Source: Lachnospiraceae bacterium (GTDB lineage: Bacteria > Bacillota > Clostridia > Lachnospirales > Lachnospiraceae). Taken from it: DNA of 64,000 nt. Both the position numbers and the translations under genes were made by a program. The first letter of the stretch is position 1. Every line of letters starts with the position of its first letter. The stretch lies in contig CAAEMT010000031.1 in the NCBI GenBank assembly GCA_900757145.1, forward strand, positions 1-64,000, read 5' to 3'. The notes beneath the pieces are model-generated. The model was not told where the DNA came from. It was given only the letters and a program-made list of their open reading frames with translations, and searched no databases. Positions 8,365 to 16,619 of this stretch are shown in pieces.

Positions 8365-9690
8365 ATGGATCAGAAGAAAAAAGCCGCGCTGCATAATCTC
8401 GGCTGTAAGGTCAATGCATACGAGACAGAGGCAATGCGCCAGATGCTTGAAGAAGCAGGGTATGAGATTGTACCGTTTGCGCCGGGAGCAGATGTGTATG
8501 TGATCAATACGTGTACGGTTACAAATATTGCAGACCGCAAATCACGCCAGATGCTGCATAAAGCAAGAAAGATGAATCCGCAGGCGGTTGTTGTAGCAGC
8601 AGGATGCTATGTACAGACAGCGCAGACTCCGGTTGAGGAGGATGCTGCGATCGACATTGTGCTTGGAAACAACTGCAAAAAGGACCTGATACGTGCGCTT
8701 GAGGAGTTTGATGAGGCACGCGGGGCAGAAAAAATAGATATTAATCATACCAAAGAGTATGAGAAGCTTTTTGTCTCAAGGACAGAGGAACACACGCGAG
8801 CCTATATCAAGGTTCAGGACGGCTGCAATCAGTTTTGCAGCTATTGTATCATTCCTTATGCAAGGGGGCGTGTCAGAAGCAGGGAAATGGAAGATGTCCG
8901 CAGGGAGGTAGAAGCACTTGCGTCAAACGGATGCCGTGAGATTGTGCTGACAGGAATCCACCTGAGCTCTTATGGCACAGACCTTGGGACCACGCTCCTT
9001 GCGCTGATTAAGATGGTGCATGGGATCGAGGGGATTGACAGGATACGTCTCGGCTCATTAGAGCCGGGGATCATCACAGAGGAATTTGCATCAGAGATCG
9101 CAGGACTTCCAAAGCTCTGTCCGCATTTTCATCTGTCTTTGCAGAGCGGCTGCACGGAGACGCTAAGGCGTATGAACCGCCGTTATACGGCAGAGGAATT
9201 CAAAGAAAAATGCAGGATACTGAGAAGTCATTTTTTACATCCTGCCATTACAACAGACGTGATCGTAGGATTTCCGGGAGAGACGCCGGAGGAATTTGAG
9301 ACTACCAGAAGATTTCTGGAAGAGATCAAGCTCTATGAGACGCATATTTTCAAATACTCGAGAAGGCATGGAACGAGAGCGGCAGCTATGCCGGATCAGG
9401 TACCGGAGCAGGTCAAGGCGGAAAGGAGCGAGGAGCTGATCGGGCTTGGAGAGAAGAACCAAAGCGCATTTGAACAGCTTCATACCGGGAATAAAAGGGA
9501 AGTGCTCTTTGAGGAGAAAATCGAGATTGACGGGCACGGATATTTTACGGGATATACGAAAGAGTATATAAAAACGGCAGTTCCTGCGGATGCGGATTAT
9601 GAGAATGCGCTTCTTACAGGAACTTTGGGAGAGGAAATCGCGCCGCATCTGTTTTTGTTTCGTAAAGAAATGTCGGAAACGATTGTCTGA
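8365..9690 (+). CDS. mtaB: tRNA methylthiotransferase MtaB (ms2t6A37)
   Basis: Radical-SAM methylthiotransferase that converts t6A37 to ms2t6A37 in ANN-decoding tRNAs. The N-terminal domain carries cluster cysteines in GCKVN, NTCTVT and AAGCY; the radical SAM motif reads CNQFCSYC (about residues 150-157); a TRAM-like domain ends the protein. The ATG at 8365 follows GGAGG by four bases and starts MDQKKKAALHNLGCKVN as in family members. An upstream in-frame start at 8302 lies inside the HPr promoter region and is unlikely. Confidence 0.95.
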   Translation: MDQKKKAALHNLGCKVNAYETEAMRQMLEEAGYEIVPFAPGADVYVINTCTVTNIADRKSRQMLHKARKMNPQAVVVAAGCYVQTAQTPVEEDAAIDIVLGNNCKKDLIRALEEFDEARGAEKIDINHTKEYEKLFVSRTEEHTRAYIKVQDGCNQFCSYCIIPYARGRVRSREMEDVRREVEALASNGCREIVLTGIHLSSYGTDLGTTLLALIKMVHGIEGIDRIRLGSLEPGIITEEFASEIAGLPKLCPHFHLSLQSGCTETLRRMNRRYTAEEFKEKCRILRSHFLHPAITTDVIVGFPGETPEEFETTRRFLEEIKLYETHIFKYSRRHGTRAAAMPDQVPEQVKAERSEELIGLGEKNQSAFEQLHTGNKREVLFEEKIEIDGHGYFTGYTKEYIKTAVPADADYENALLTGTLGEEIAPHLFLFRKEMSETIV

Positions 9691-9696
9691 AAAGGA

Positions 9697-9725
9697 TTGC
9701 AATATTTTTTGAATTATATTAGAAT
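9697..9725 (+). promoter_or_regulatory. Sigma-A promoter of the ireB-ruvX operon
   Basis: TTGCAA and TAGAAT with a 17-base spacer, directly after the mtaB stop codon and about 35 bases before the ireB start at 9766. Confidence 0.7.
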
Positions 9726-9765
9726 ATGGTTACAAGAAGATACGGAATATGAGGACGTGAGGAGT

Positions 9766-10032
9766 ATGGCAGATATCAATAATACACAGTATTTCAATTT
9801 TAACACAGATCCGGAAGTACGCGTAAAGCTTGTACTGGATGTGGTTTATAATGCAATGGCAGAGAAAGGCTATAATCCGGTCAATCAGATCGTCGGATAT
9901 ATTATGTCGGGAGATCCGACTTACATTACGAGCCATAATAATGCGCGCAGCATGATCATGAAGGTGGAGCGTGATGAGCTGGTCGAGGAGCTTCTCAGAG
10001 AATATATTAAGAACAAATCGTGGCAGCAGTGA
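9766..10032 (+). CDS. IreB family regulatory phosphoprotein (UPF0297)
   Basis: An 88-residue protein with the conserved UPF0297 sequence (NTQYFNFN at the N-terminus, NPVNQIVGYIMSGDPTYIT in the middle). In Enterococcus, IreB is a substrate of the Ser/Thr kinase IreK and phosphatase IreP and affects cephalosporin tolerance; the molecular function is not settled. The start at 9766 is set by GAGGAG just upstream and by family length; the upstream in-frame start at 9697 lies in the promoter. The gene overlaps ruvX. In Bacillus the same order (yrzL-yrrK-yrzB) is seen. Confidence 0.93.
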   Translation: MADINNTQYFNFNTDPEVRVKLVLDVVYNAMAEKGYNPVNQIVGYIMSGDPTYITSHNNARSMIMKVERDELVEELLREYIKNKSWQQ

Positions 10033-10475
10033 CAGAGCAGGTTCGGATCATGGGACTTGATTTCGGTTCTAAGACAGTGGGGGTAGCGATCAGCGATCCA
10101 CTGGGACTTACTGCGCAGGGAATTGAGATCATCAGAAGAACATCAGAAAATAAGCTCCGCAGGACGCTTGCGAGGATAGAGGAGCTGGCAGGAGAGTACG
10201 GAGTGACCCAGATCGTGCTGGGTTATCCGAAAAATATGAACAATACGGTCGGGGAAAGGGCAGAGAAGTCTCTTGCATTTAAGGAGATGCTCGAACGAAG
10301 GACAGGGCTTCCGATAGTTATGTGGGACGAGCGCCTGACGACAGTAGCGGCGAACCGCACCCTGATGGAGAGCGGAGTGCGCCGGGAGGAGCGGAAAGAA
10401 TACGTAGATATGATAGCGGCAGTCTATATCCTTCAGGGCTATTTGGACTGCCGGACGAGGAATGAAGATGAATAA
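10020..10475 (+). CDS. ruvX: YqgF/RuvX family RNase H-like nuclease
   Basis: RNase H-fold protein of the RuvX/YqgF family, described as a putative Holliday junction resolvase and, in E. coli, linked to 16S rRNA 5'-end maturation. Conserved acidic motifs are visible: GLDFGSKTVGVAISD (strand 1), LGYP, and the DERLTT / DMIAAVYILQGYL region. The GTG at 10020 gives a 13-base overlap with ireB; an ATG at 10050 is a possible shorter start. Confidence 0.9.
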   Translation: MAAVTEQVRIMGLDFGSKTVGVAISDPLGLTAQGIEIIRRTSENKLRRTLARIEELAGEYGVTQIVLGYPKNMNNTVGERAEKSLAFKEMLERRTGLPIVMWDERLTTVAANRTLMESGVRREERKEYVDMIAAVYILQGYLDCRTRNEDE

Positions 10476-10731
10476 AAAAATAGAATTTACCCCGGTCGGA
10501 GAAAAGGAAACGGTCGGGTTCTTTGTAGTGGAAGAAACACGGATCGCAGGAGTTTCCTATCTTCTTGTGACGGAGACAGAGGATGATGAAGCACAGGCTT
10601 ATATCCTGAAAGATACGTCTGCGGACGGTGAGACAGAGGCCAGCTATGTATTTGTAGAGGACGATAATGAGCTGGAAGCAGTATCAAAGATTTTTGCAGA
10701 GCTTTTAGAGGACGTGGATATCGAGCTTTGA
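10462..10731 (+). CDS. DUF1292 family protein
   Basis: A small acidic 89-residue protein of the DUF1292 (YrzB) family, with the family pattern (F...EET.IAG.SYLLV near the N-terminus, YIL and ED repeats later). Function is unknown. It overlaps the end of ruvX by 14 bases, consistent with translational coupling, and the ireB-ruvX-DUF1292 trio is conserved across Firmicutes. Confidence 0.88.
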   Translation: MKMNKKIEFTPVGEKETVGFFVVEETRIAGVSYLLVTETEDDEAQAYILKDTSADGETEASYVFVEDDNELEAVSKIFAELLEDVDIEL

Positions 10732-10819
10732 AAAAATAACACAGAAAATTAAACAAATTCAGTAACGGGATGCCACAAAAAGGATTTTGCAGCAGCCCTT
10801 ATTCGCATGGAGGTGCAGA

Positions 10820-12496
10820 TTGAAGAAAAAAACAACAAATAGTACAGAAAATGTAAAAGTGATACCGATCGGAGGACTTGGTCTGATCGGTATGAATATG
10901 ACAGCGTTTGAATTTAACAATAGTATCGTGGTAGTAGACTGTGGTCTGGCATTCCCGGAGGACGATATGCTGGGCATTGACCTCGTCATTCCCGATGTGA
11001 CGTACTTAAAAGAGAATATTGACCGTGTAAAAGGAATCGTATTTACGCATGGGCATGAGGATCATATCGGCGCGCTGCCGTATATCTTAAAAGAGATTAA
11101 TGTGCCGCTGTACGCGACAAAGCTTACGATGGGACTGATCGAGCGCAAGCTCACAGAGCATAATCTGATGCGCACGACAAAACGCAAGGTCGTAAAGCCG
11201 GGACAATCGATCAATTTAGGCGAATTCCGCATAGAATTCATTAAGACAAACCACAGCATTCAAGATGCAGTGGCTTTGGCAATTTATTCACCGGCAGGAA
11301 TCATTGTGCATACGGGAGACTTTAAGGTAGATTACACACCAGTATTCGGAGATGCGATCGATCTGCAGCGCTTTGCGGAGATCGGAAAGAAGGGCGTGCT
11401 TGCGCTGATGTGCGACAGTACGAATGCAGAGCGTCCCGGATTTACCGCCTCAGAGCGTACAGTCGGAAGAACATTTGATCATTTATTCGATGAAAACAGC
11501 AACAAGAGAATTATCATTGCCACCTTTGCGTCTAATGTAGACCGTGTCCAGCAGATCATCAATTCTGCTTATAAACACGGCCGTAAGGTTGTCGTTGAAG
11601 GACGCAGTATGGTAAATATCATCCAGACGGCTTCTGAACTTGGCTACTTAAATATTCCTGACAATACGCTGATCGAGCTTGAGCAGATGAAGAATTATCC
11701 GGACGAGCAGATGGTACTGATCACGACAGGAAGTCAGGGAGAGTCGATGGCAGCTCTTTCCCGTATGGCGGCAAATATGCACAAGAAGATCTCGATCAAG
11801 CCGGGCGATACCGTTATTTTCAGCTCCAATCCGATTCCGGGAAATGAAAAGGCAGTTTCCAAGGTGATCAATGAGCTGTCAATGAAGGGAGCAAACGTAA
11901 TCTTCCAAAACGCGCACACATCAGGGCATGCGTGTCAGGAGGAGATCAAGCTGATGTATTCTCTCGTGAAGCCGAAGTATTCAGTTCCGGTACACGGAGA
12001 GTACCGTCACTTAAAAGCACAGGCAGAGCTTGCGCAGGGGCTTGGCATCGCGAAAGACCACGTATATATCTTAAAGACGGGCGATGTGCTTGAGATGAAC
12101 GGGGAAATGGCAAAGGTGACAGGTCATGTCCAGACAGGTACGATCTTGGTAGACGGACTTGGAGTCGGTGACGTAGGAAATATCGTGCTGCGCGACAGAC
12201 AGCATCTTGCAGAGGACGGTATTGTGATTGCCGTGCTCACATTGGAAAAATACACAGGGCGTATTCTGGCGGGACCGGATATCGTCTCAAGAGGATTCGT
12301 ATACGTTCGGGAAGCAGAGGATCTGATGGACGAGGCGCGCAACTGCGTTGAAGATGCTATGGATTACTGCAATGCGCATCATATTACGGACTGGGCAAAG
12401 ATTAAAAATTCGATCAGAGATTCTCTCAGTGATTTCCTGTGGAAGCGTACAAAACGCCGCCCGATGATCCTGCCGATCATTATGGAAGTTGAGTAA
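10820..12496 (+). CDS. rnj: Ribonuclease J
   Basis: Metallo-beta-lactamase/beta-CASP ribonuclease with 5'-3' exonuclease and endonuclease activity, central to mRNA decay and rRNA maturation in Firmicutes. The zinc motif HGHEDHIG is at about residues 75-82, followed by H/D motifs HTGDFKVD and CDSTNAERPG, the beta-CASP insert, and the C-terminal domain (about 558 residues in all). A TTG at 10820 is chosen because GGAGGTG lies five bases before it and the protein then starts MKKKTTNSTENVKVIPIGG; the upstream ATG at 10787 has no ribosome binding site. Confidence 0.94.
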   Translation: MKKKTTNSTENVKVIPIGGLGLIGMNMTAFEFNNSIVVVDCGLAFPEDDMLGIDLVIPDVTYLKENIDRVKGIVFTHGHEDHIGALPYILKEINVPLYATKLTMGLIERKLTEHNLMRTTKRKVVKPGQSINLGEFRIEFIKTNHSIQDAVALAIYSPAGIIVHTGDFKVDYTPVFGDAIDLQRFAEIGKKGVLALMCDSTNAERPGFTASERTVGRTFDHLFDENSNKRIIIATFASNVDRVQQIINSAYKHGRKVVVEGRSMVNIIQTASELGYLNIPDNTLIELEQMKNYPDEQMVLITTGSQGESMAALSRMAANMHKKISIKPGDTVIFSSNPIPGNEKAVSKVINELSMKGANVIFQNAHTSGHACQEEIKLMYSLVKPKYSVPVHGEYRHLKAQAELAQGLGIAKDHVYILKTGDVLEMNGEMAKVTGHVQTGTILVDGLGVGDVGNIVLRDRQHLAEDGIVIAVLTLEKYTGRILAGPDIVSRGFVYVREAEDLMDEARNCVEDAMDYCNAHHITDWAKIKNSIRDSLSDFLWKRTKRRPMILPIIMEVE

Positions 12497-12501
12497 GCGT
12501 T

Positions 12502-12858
12502 ATGGACAGAATTGAGCAGAGCGTAAGGGATCTGATCGAAGCGATACAAAACAGCGACGACTATGTAAGATTTTGCGCGGCGCGGGATAAGCTTCGCGAG
12601 GATCCGAAGCTTCGCAGTCAGGTAAATGAATTCCGTGTGAACGTATTTGAGATGCAGAACTCACAGGAGCCGCTTGATCCATATACGGAGCAGCAGCGTC
12701 TGTGCAGGGAAGCGGAAGAATTCCGCAGGAATTCTCTGGTGGATGAGTTTTTGCACGCGGAGCTTGCCGTCTGCCGCATTTTGCAGAAGATGGTGGCAGA
12801 TATTGTAGAAGCAGTCGATCTCGATATTGATGAGATCGCAGAGAGGATTGATTTGTAG
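12502..12858 (+). CDS. YlbF/YmcA family protein
   Basis: A 118-residue, highly helical and charged protein of the YlbF/YmcA family. In Bacillus, YlbF and YmcA form the Y-complex with YaaT that directs RNase Y in mRNA processing. Here the gene starts 6 bp after RNase J, which makes a role in RNA processing attractive but unproven. The trmR gene follows 2 bp downstream. Confidence 0.85.
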   Translation: MDRIEQSVRDLIEAIQNSDDYVRFCAARDKLREDPKLRSQVNEFRVNVFEMQNSQEPLDPYTEQQRLCREAEEFRRNSLVDEFLHAELAVCRILQKMVADIVEAVDLDIDEIAERIDL

Positions 12859-12859
12859 C

Positions 12860-13522
12860 ATGATTATTCAGGAGAGAATGGAAGTCTACCTGAATTCGCT
12901 TGATAGCGGAAATGGCAGTTTTCTTGATGATCTGGAACGAAGGGCGCTTGCAGATGAGGTTCCGATCATCCGGCAGAGCATGCAGAGCTTTCTAAAAGTG
13001 CTGCTTGCGATGCACAATCCAAAGCGTATTCTTGAGGTGGGGACTGCGGTTGGATTTTCTGCTGTCCTTATGGCAATGAATACACCGTCAGACTGCACGA
13101 TCACGACAATAGAAAAATATGAGAAACGGATCCCTGAAGCCAGAAAGAATTTTTCTGATTCAGGAATGGATTCACGCATTACGCTGCTGGAGGGTGATGC
13201 ATTGGAGATCATGCAGAAGCTCTCGGGAACGTATGATATGATATTTATGGATGCGGCAAAGGGACAGTATATCCACTTCCTTCCGGATGCGCTGCGCCTG
13301 CTGCGCACAGGAGGTGTGCTGATTTCAGATAATGTGCTTCAGGACGGAGATATTATCGAGTCGCATTATGCGGTAGAACGGCGTAACCGCACGATCTACA
13401 AGCGTATGCGCGAGTATCTGTATGTACTGAAGCATACGCAGGGACTTGTGACGTCCATTGTGCCGATAGGAGACGGAGCGGCTGTGACGGTAAAGCAGAC
13501 TGAATCGGTGGAGCTTTCGTGA
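12860..13522 (+). CDS. trmR: O-methyltransferase, probable tRNA 5-hydroxyuridine methyltransferase
   Basis: Class I SAM-dependent O-methyltransferase of 220 residues with SAM motif LEVGTAVGFSAVLMA (about 53-67), acidic motif TIEKYEKR and the metal-binding MDAAKGQY / DNVLQDG region. In Bacillus the homologue YrrM (TrmR) makes 5-methoxyuridine at tRNA position 34 from 5-hydroxyuridine. The U32-family gene just downstream is the likely partner that makes the hydroxyl, which supports this reading over a catechol-type substrate. The ATG at 12860 (MIIQERMEVYLNSLD) fits family N-termini. Confidence 0.85.
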   Translation: MIIQERMEVYLNSLDSGNGSFLDDLERRALADEVPIIRQSMQSFLKVLLAMHNPKRILEVGTAVGFSAVLMAMNTPSDCTITTIEKYEKRIPEARKNFSDSGMDSRITLLEGDALEIMQKLSGTYDMIFMDAAKGQYIHFLPDALRLLRTGGVLISDNVLQDGDIIESHYAVERRNRTIYKRMREYLYVLKHTQGLVTSIVPIGDGAAVTVKQTESVELS

Positions 13523-13634
13523 GACAAAAGGAGGCTGATGCTTTCTTGGCGCATGCAGGATTCGCGGCATAAAAGAAATACCGGAACTATAAGAGATAAA
13601 TGAGACATATGAGAAACAGACAGGAGAAATACGT

Positions 13635-14879
13635 ATGAGACATCCCGAATTGCTGATACCGGCGAGCAGCCTTGAAGTGCTCAGGACTGCGGTTACTTTC
13701 GGCGCGGACGCCGTTTATATTGGCGGAGAGGCTTTTGGACTGCGGGCAAAGGCAAAAAATTTTACGATGGAAGAGATGGCAGAGGGGATAAGCTTTGCAC
13801 ATGAACACGGTGTAAAAGTATATGTTACCGCAAACATCCTTGCGCATAATTACGATCTGGAAGGGGTAAAAGCGTATTTTAGAGAGCTTCGGGATATGCA
13901 GCCACAGCCGGATGCGCTGATCATAGCAGATCCGGGCGTATTCATGGCGGCAAAAGAGATCTGTCCGGAAATCGAACGGCATATCAGCACACAGGCAAAT
14001 AATACGAACTATGAGACGTACCGCTTCTGGTGGGAGCTTGGAGCAAAGCGCGTTGTATCGGCGAGAGAGCTTTCTCTTGAAGAGATATGTGAGATCCGTG
14101 CAAATATACCGGATGAGATGGAAATTGAGAGCTTTGTGCATGGAGCTATGTGTATATCCTACTCAGGGCGCTGTCTGCTGAGCAGCTTCTTTACGGGACG
14201 CGACGCAAACAGAGGAGCCTGTACACACCCATGCCGATGGAAGTATGCGGTGGTGGAGGAGAAAAGACCGGGCGAATATATGCCGATTGAGGAAAATGAA
14301 CGGGGTACATATATTTTCAACTCAAAGGATCTGTGCATGATCGAGCATATACCTGATCTGATCGATGCAGGAATAGACAGTCTGAAAATAGAAGGCCGAA
14401 TGAAAACGGCGCTCTACGTTGCGACGGTAGCGCGCACATACCGGAAAGCGCTCGATGATTATCAGAGTGATCCGGCAAAATATGAAGCAAATATGGACTG
14501 GTACCGCGATCAGATCTCAAACTGTACGTACCGCCAGTTTACAACAGGATTTTTCTATGGAAAGCCGAATGAGGATTCTCAGATCTATGACAGCAATACA
14601 TATGTAAAAGAATATACATATCTTGGTATTGTTGCCGACGTGCGTGAGGACGGCTGCTGCTGCATTGAACAGAGAAATAAATTTACTGTCGGGGAGACAA
14701 TCGAAATCATGAAGCCGGACGGACGCGATATAGAAGTTGCGGTGGAGGCGATCTTCGATGAAGAAGGAGTCGCAATTGAGAGTGCGCCGCATCCGAAGCA
14801 GAAGCTGTGGATCAAGCTTGATAATCAGGTGCAGGCAGGAGATATCCTTCGGCGTAAGGAAGAAGATATACAGGTGTGA
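13635..14879 (+). CDS. trhP: U32 family protein TrhP (tRNA U34 hydroxylation)
   Basis: Peptidase U32 family protein of 414 residues. The conserved block FVHGAMCISYSGRC and the following ANRGAC.HPCRW carry the cysteines that hold an Fe-S cluster in this family. Homologues YegQ/TrhP and Bacillus YrrN/YrrO act in prephenate-dependent hydroxylation of U34 of tRNA; older annotations call them proteases or collagenases. It lies 112 bp after trmR, the enzyme for the next step, so the pair likely makes 5-methoxyuridine. A strong terminator follows. Confidence 0.87.
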   Translation: MRHPELLIPASSLEVLRTAVTFGADAVYIGGEAFGLRAKAKNFTMEEMAEGISFAHEHGVKVYVTANILAHNYDLEGVKAYFRELRDMQPQPDALIIADPGVFMAAKEICPEIERHISTQANNTNYETYRFWWELGAKRVVSARELSLEEICEIRANIPDEMEIESFVHGAMCISYSGRCLLSSFFTGRDANRGACTHPCRWKYAVVEEKRPGEYMPIEENERGTYIFNSKDLCMIEHIPDLIDAGIDSLKIEGRMKTALYVATVARTYRKALDDYQSDPAKYEANMDWYRDQISNCTYRQFTTGFFYGKPNEDSQIYDSNTYVKEYTYLGIVADVREDGCCCIEQRNKFTVGETIEIMKPDGRDIEVAVEAIFDEEGVAIESAPHPKQKLWIKLDNQVQAGDILRRKEEDIQV

Positions 14880-14927
14880 AATGGAAAAAGCACTCCTGAA
14901 GGAATCGGGAGGTGAAAAAAGTTTATA

Positions 14928-14999
14928 ATAAAACAGGAATCTTTCACAGAATATAAAATGCCGGAATACAGCAGATTCTGTGAGGGATTCCTGTTTTAT
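14928..14999 (+). terminator. Intrinsic terminator after trhP
   Basis: A long interrupted stem: AAAACAGGAATC and CACAGAAT pair with ATTCTGTG and GATTCCTGTTTT around a loop of about 22 bases. The 3' arm ends in TTTT. A-rich and T-rich flanks allow function in both directions, so it may also end the minus-strand gene at 15059. Confidence 0.75.
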
Positions 15000-15058
15000 G
15001 CTATGGGAAAGGTTTTTCTGTTTTATGACATATGATCAAAATATACATTTTTATCAAA

Positions 15059-15949
15059 TCATCCTGCGAGACGTTTAGAAACGCCGCGGAACCATTCTCC
15101 TCCTGGAGTGTAGCCATGTACTTCGGTCCAGCCTGTTTTTTTACCCTTCTTAAAGCTTAAATACATTTTTTTACCAATAATTTTTACCTTCTGCATTTTT
15201 ACAACATCACCTTTTTTCGTACGGAATGCCTTTTGTTTTCCGCCGGCGCTCTTATAATAGGTGCGTGTACGCATCGTCGTAAATTTGTTCTTTTTGAAAT
15301 TTTTGGAATCACGATCTCCGTAGAAATAATCTCCTAATACACTTTTTACCGAGGTCGTATTACTGATAAGCTTTAATTTCTTTCCTTTCGGACGATAATC
15401 AAAGGTCCATTCTACACGTCCCGTATCGTAAGGCTGTACTGAAAATTTAACTGAGATATTATTGCTGCTTACAGCGGTGACGTCTGCCATCATATTGTCG
15501 GCCTGTCCGAGATCGGCAGCCTCGATGAGCTTTCCTTTTGAGAAGGAGTAGATCTTGTTCAGATACATATAACCGCCGTCCATGGTTACCATGAGCTGTA
15601 AGTAGTTTTTCTTTGCGGAGCAGGACATATAGCGCAGAGAAATACCGCTGGCTCCCTTGATATTCTTTTTCAGCGCGAGCTTTCCGTCTACGTATACGCG
15701 GAGATTTTTGTAAAAATAAGCATTAGACTGAGCAGCTTTTAGCTGTACTTTTTCTATATCCCCATTTCCGTCCACATCACGGTAGAGCGTTGCATAATTT
15801 CCGCGCAGATAGATCTTGTTATCCAAAGAAGCAGCTTTTACAGTACTCCTTCCGATAAAAAGCAGGCAAAAAAGCGCCAGATACAGTGGCAGTGTGCGGA
15901 GAAGAGATCTGCGCATGTTCAGGTTCTTGTTTTCTTTCATTTTCCTCAT
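15059..15949 (-). CDS. Secreted protein of unknown function
   Basis: A 296-residue protein not recognised as a known enzyme. The N-terminus has a Lys/Arg-rich stretch, a hydrophobic core (about 17-33) and a likely signal peptidase site after VKAAS. After it comes DVDGNGDIEKV (about 59-69), a Ca-binding-loop-like D-x-D-G-N-G-D sequence also seen in FG-GAP and VCBS repeats. The middle is beta-rich and the last 70 residues are very basic (many KK pairs) and resemble an SH3-like wall-binding region. A cell-wall-associated role is an inference. GAGG precedes the ATG by eight bases. It stands alone with its own promoter and an upstream palindrome. Confidence 0.75.
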   Translation of the reverse strand: MRKMKENKNLNMRRSLLRTLPLYLALFCLLFIGRSTVKAASLDNKIYLRGNYATLYRDVDGNGDIEKVQLKAAQSNAYFYKNLRVYVDGKLALKKNIKGASGISLRYMSCSAKKNYLQLMVTMDGGYMYLNKIYSFSKGKLIEAADLGQADNMMADVTAVSSNNISVKFSVQPYDTGRVEWTFDYRPKGKKLKLISNTTSVKSVLGDYFYGDRDSKNFKKNKFTTMRTRTYYKSAGGKQKAFRTKKGDVVKMQKVKIIGKKMYLSFKKGKKTGWTEVHGYTPGGEWFRGVSKRLAG

Positions 15950-15977
15950 TCTTTCAACCTCACTTTCATATAGATAC

Positions 15978-16016
15978 GCGGTGATTACCGCTTAGAATAC
16001 CGAAAATTTTCGGTAT
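15978..16016. repeat. Two adjacent inverted repeats upstream of the secreted-protein gene
   Basis: GCGGT-gatt-ACCGC (15978-15991) is followed by a perfect 20-base palindrome, ATACCGAAAATTTTCGGTAT (15997-16016). Both lie in the presumed 5' untranslated region of the minus-strand secreted-protein gene. They could be a regulator binding site or an RNA structure; no U-run follows. Confidence 0.7.
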
Positions 16017-16040
16017 AAAACAGAAAAAACTGTCAACTAC

Positions 16041-16069
16041 AGTGTATCATGGATGAGTGCGGTTATCAA
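16041..16069 (-). promoter_or_regulatory. Candidate promoter of the secreted-protein gene
   Basis: On the minus strand TTGATA (16064-16069) and TACACT (16041-16046) are spaced by 17 bases. Transcription from here would include the two inverted repeats at 15978-16016 in the leader. Confidence 0.5.
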
Positions 16070-16106
16070 TAAAAGATTTATAGTGTTGGCTGCTCTGGAA
16101 TATTTA

Positions 16107-16151
16107 ATTATTGGCATATGTCAGAAAAAGTTCTTGACATATGCCAATAAT
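16107..16151. promoter_or_regulatory. Long palindromic operator of the DUF134/Mrp operon
   Basis: Two perfectly complementary 17-base arms, ATTATTGGCATATGTCA (16107-16123) and TGACATATGCCAATAAT (16135-16151), are separated by 11 bases. Each arm also contains a near-palindromic core TGGCATATGTCA, so it may be two operator sites. The right arm overlaps the -35 element of the downstream promoter, so a bound protein would block RNA polymerase. The first gene downstream encodes a DUF134 HTH protein, the obvious candidate binder. Confidence 0.8.
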
Positions 16152-16162
16152 GAGCCTATACT
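16134..16162 (+). promoter_or_regulatory. Sigma-A promoter of the DUF134/NifX/Mrp operon
   Basis: Consensus TTGACA (16134-16139) and TATACT (16157-16162) with a 17-base spacer; the -35 lies in the right arm of the palindrome. Confidence 0.85.
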
Positions 16163-16244
16163 GAACGTATAGCAGCAGAGGAAGAATTTATTTTTGCAGC
16201 TTGCAGCAAAGAAAAATAAAAATATGGTTCTGGAGGTGATAGTA

Positions 16245-16619
16245 GTGCCGAGACCGAGAAAATGCAGGAAAGTATGTCAGCTTCCCAAGACGCGGGAATT
16301 TCATCCGATTGGAAATATTTCCTGCGGCGCAGCTGTGATTCTGACGGTAGATGAGTATGAAGCAATCCGTCTGATCGATCACCACGATTTTTCTCAGGAA
16401 GAGTGCAGCACATATATGCAGGTGGCACGAACAACGGTACAGATGATCTATAATTCAGCCAGAAAAAAGCTGGCTGCATCATTGGTAGAGGGACGTCCGC
16501 TTCGGATTGAGGGCGGAGACTATCAGGTATGTGACGGAGATGAATCAGTTTATGGCTGCGGCGGCTGCAGGAGACACAGATGTGGCTGCGGACAGGAAAC
16601 GATGGAGGTGGAAGAGTGA
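16245..16619 (+). CDS. DUF134 family DNA-binding protein
   Basis: A 124-residue protein of the DUF134 family: a short basic N-terminus (MPRPRKCRKVCQLP), then a sigma-70 region 4-like helix-turn-helix (LTVDEYEAIRLIDHHDFSQEE...VARTTVQMIYNSARKKLA), and a Cys-rich end (YGCGGCRRHRCGCG) that could bind metal or an Fe-S cluster. The GTG at 16245 is six bases after GGAGGTG; an upstream in-frame start at 16194 lacks such a site. It is the first gene of an Fe-S-related operon and probably its regulator, acting at the palindrome 94-138 bases upstream. Confidence 0.88.
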   Translation: MPRPRKCRKVCQLPKTREFHPIGNISCGAAVILTVDEYEAIRLIDHHDFSQEECSTYMQVARTTVQMIYNSARKKLAASLVEGRPLRIEGGDYQVCDGDESVYGCGGCRRHRCGCGQETMEVEE

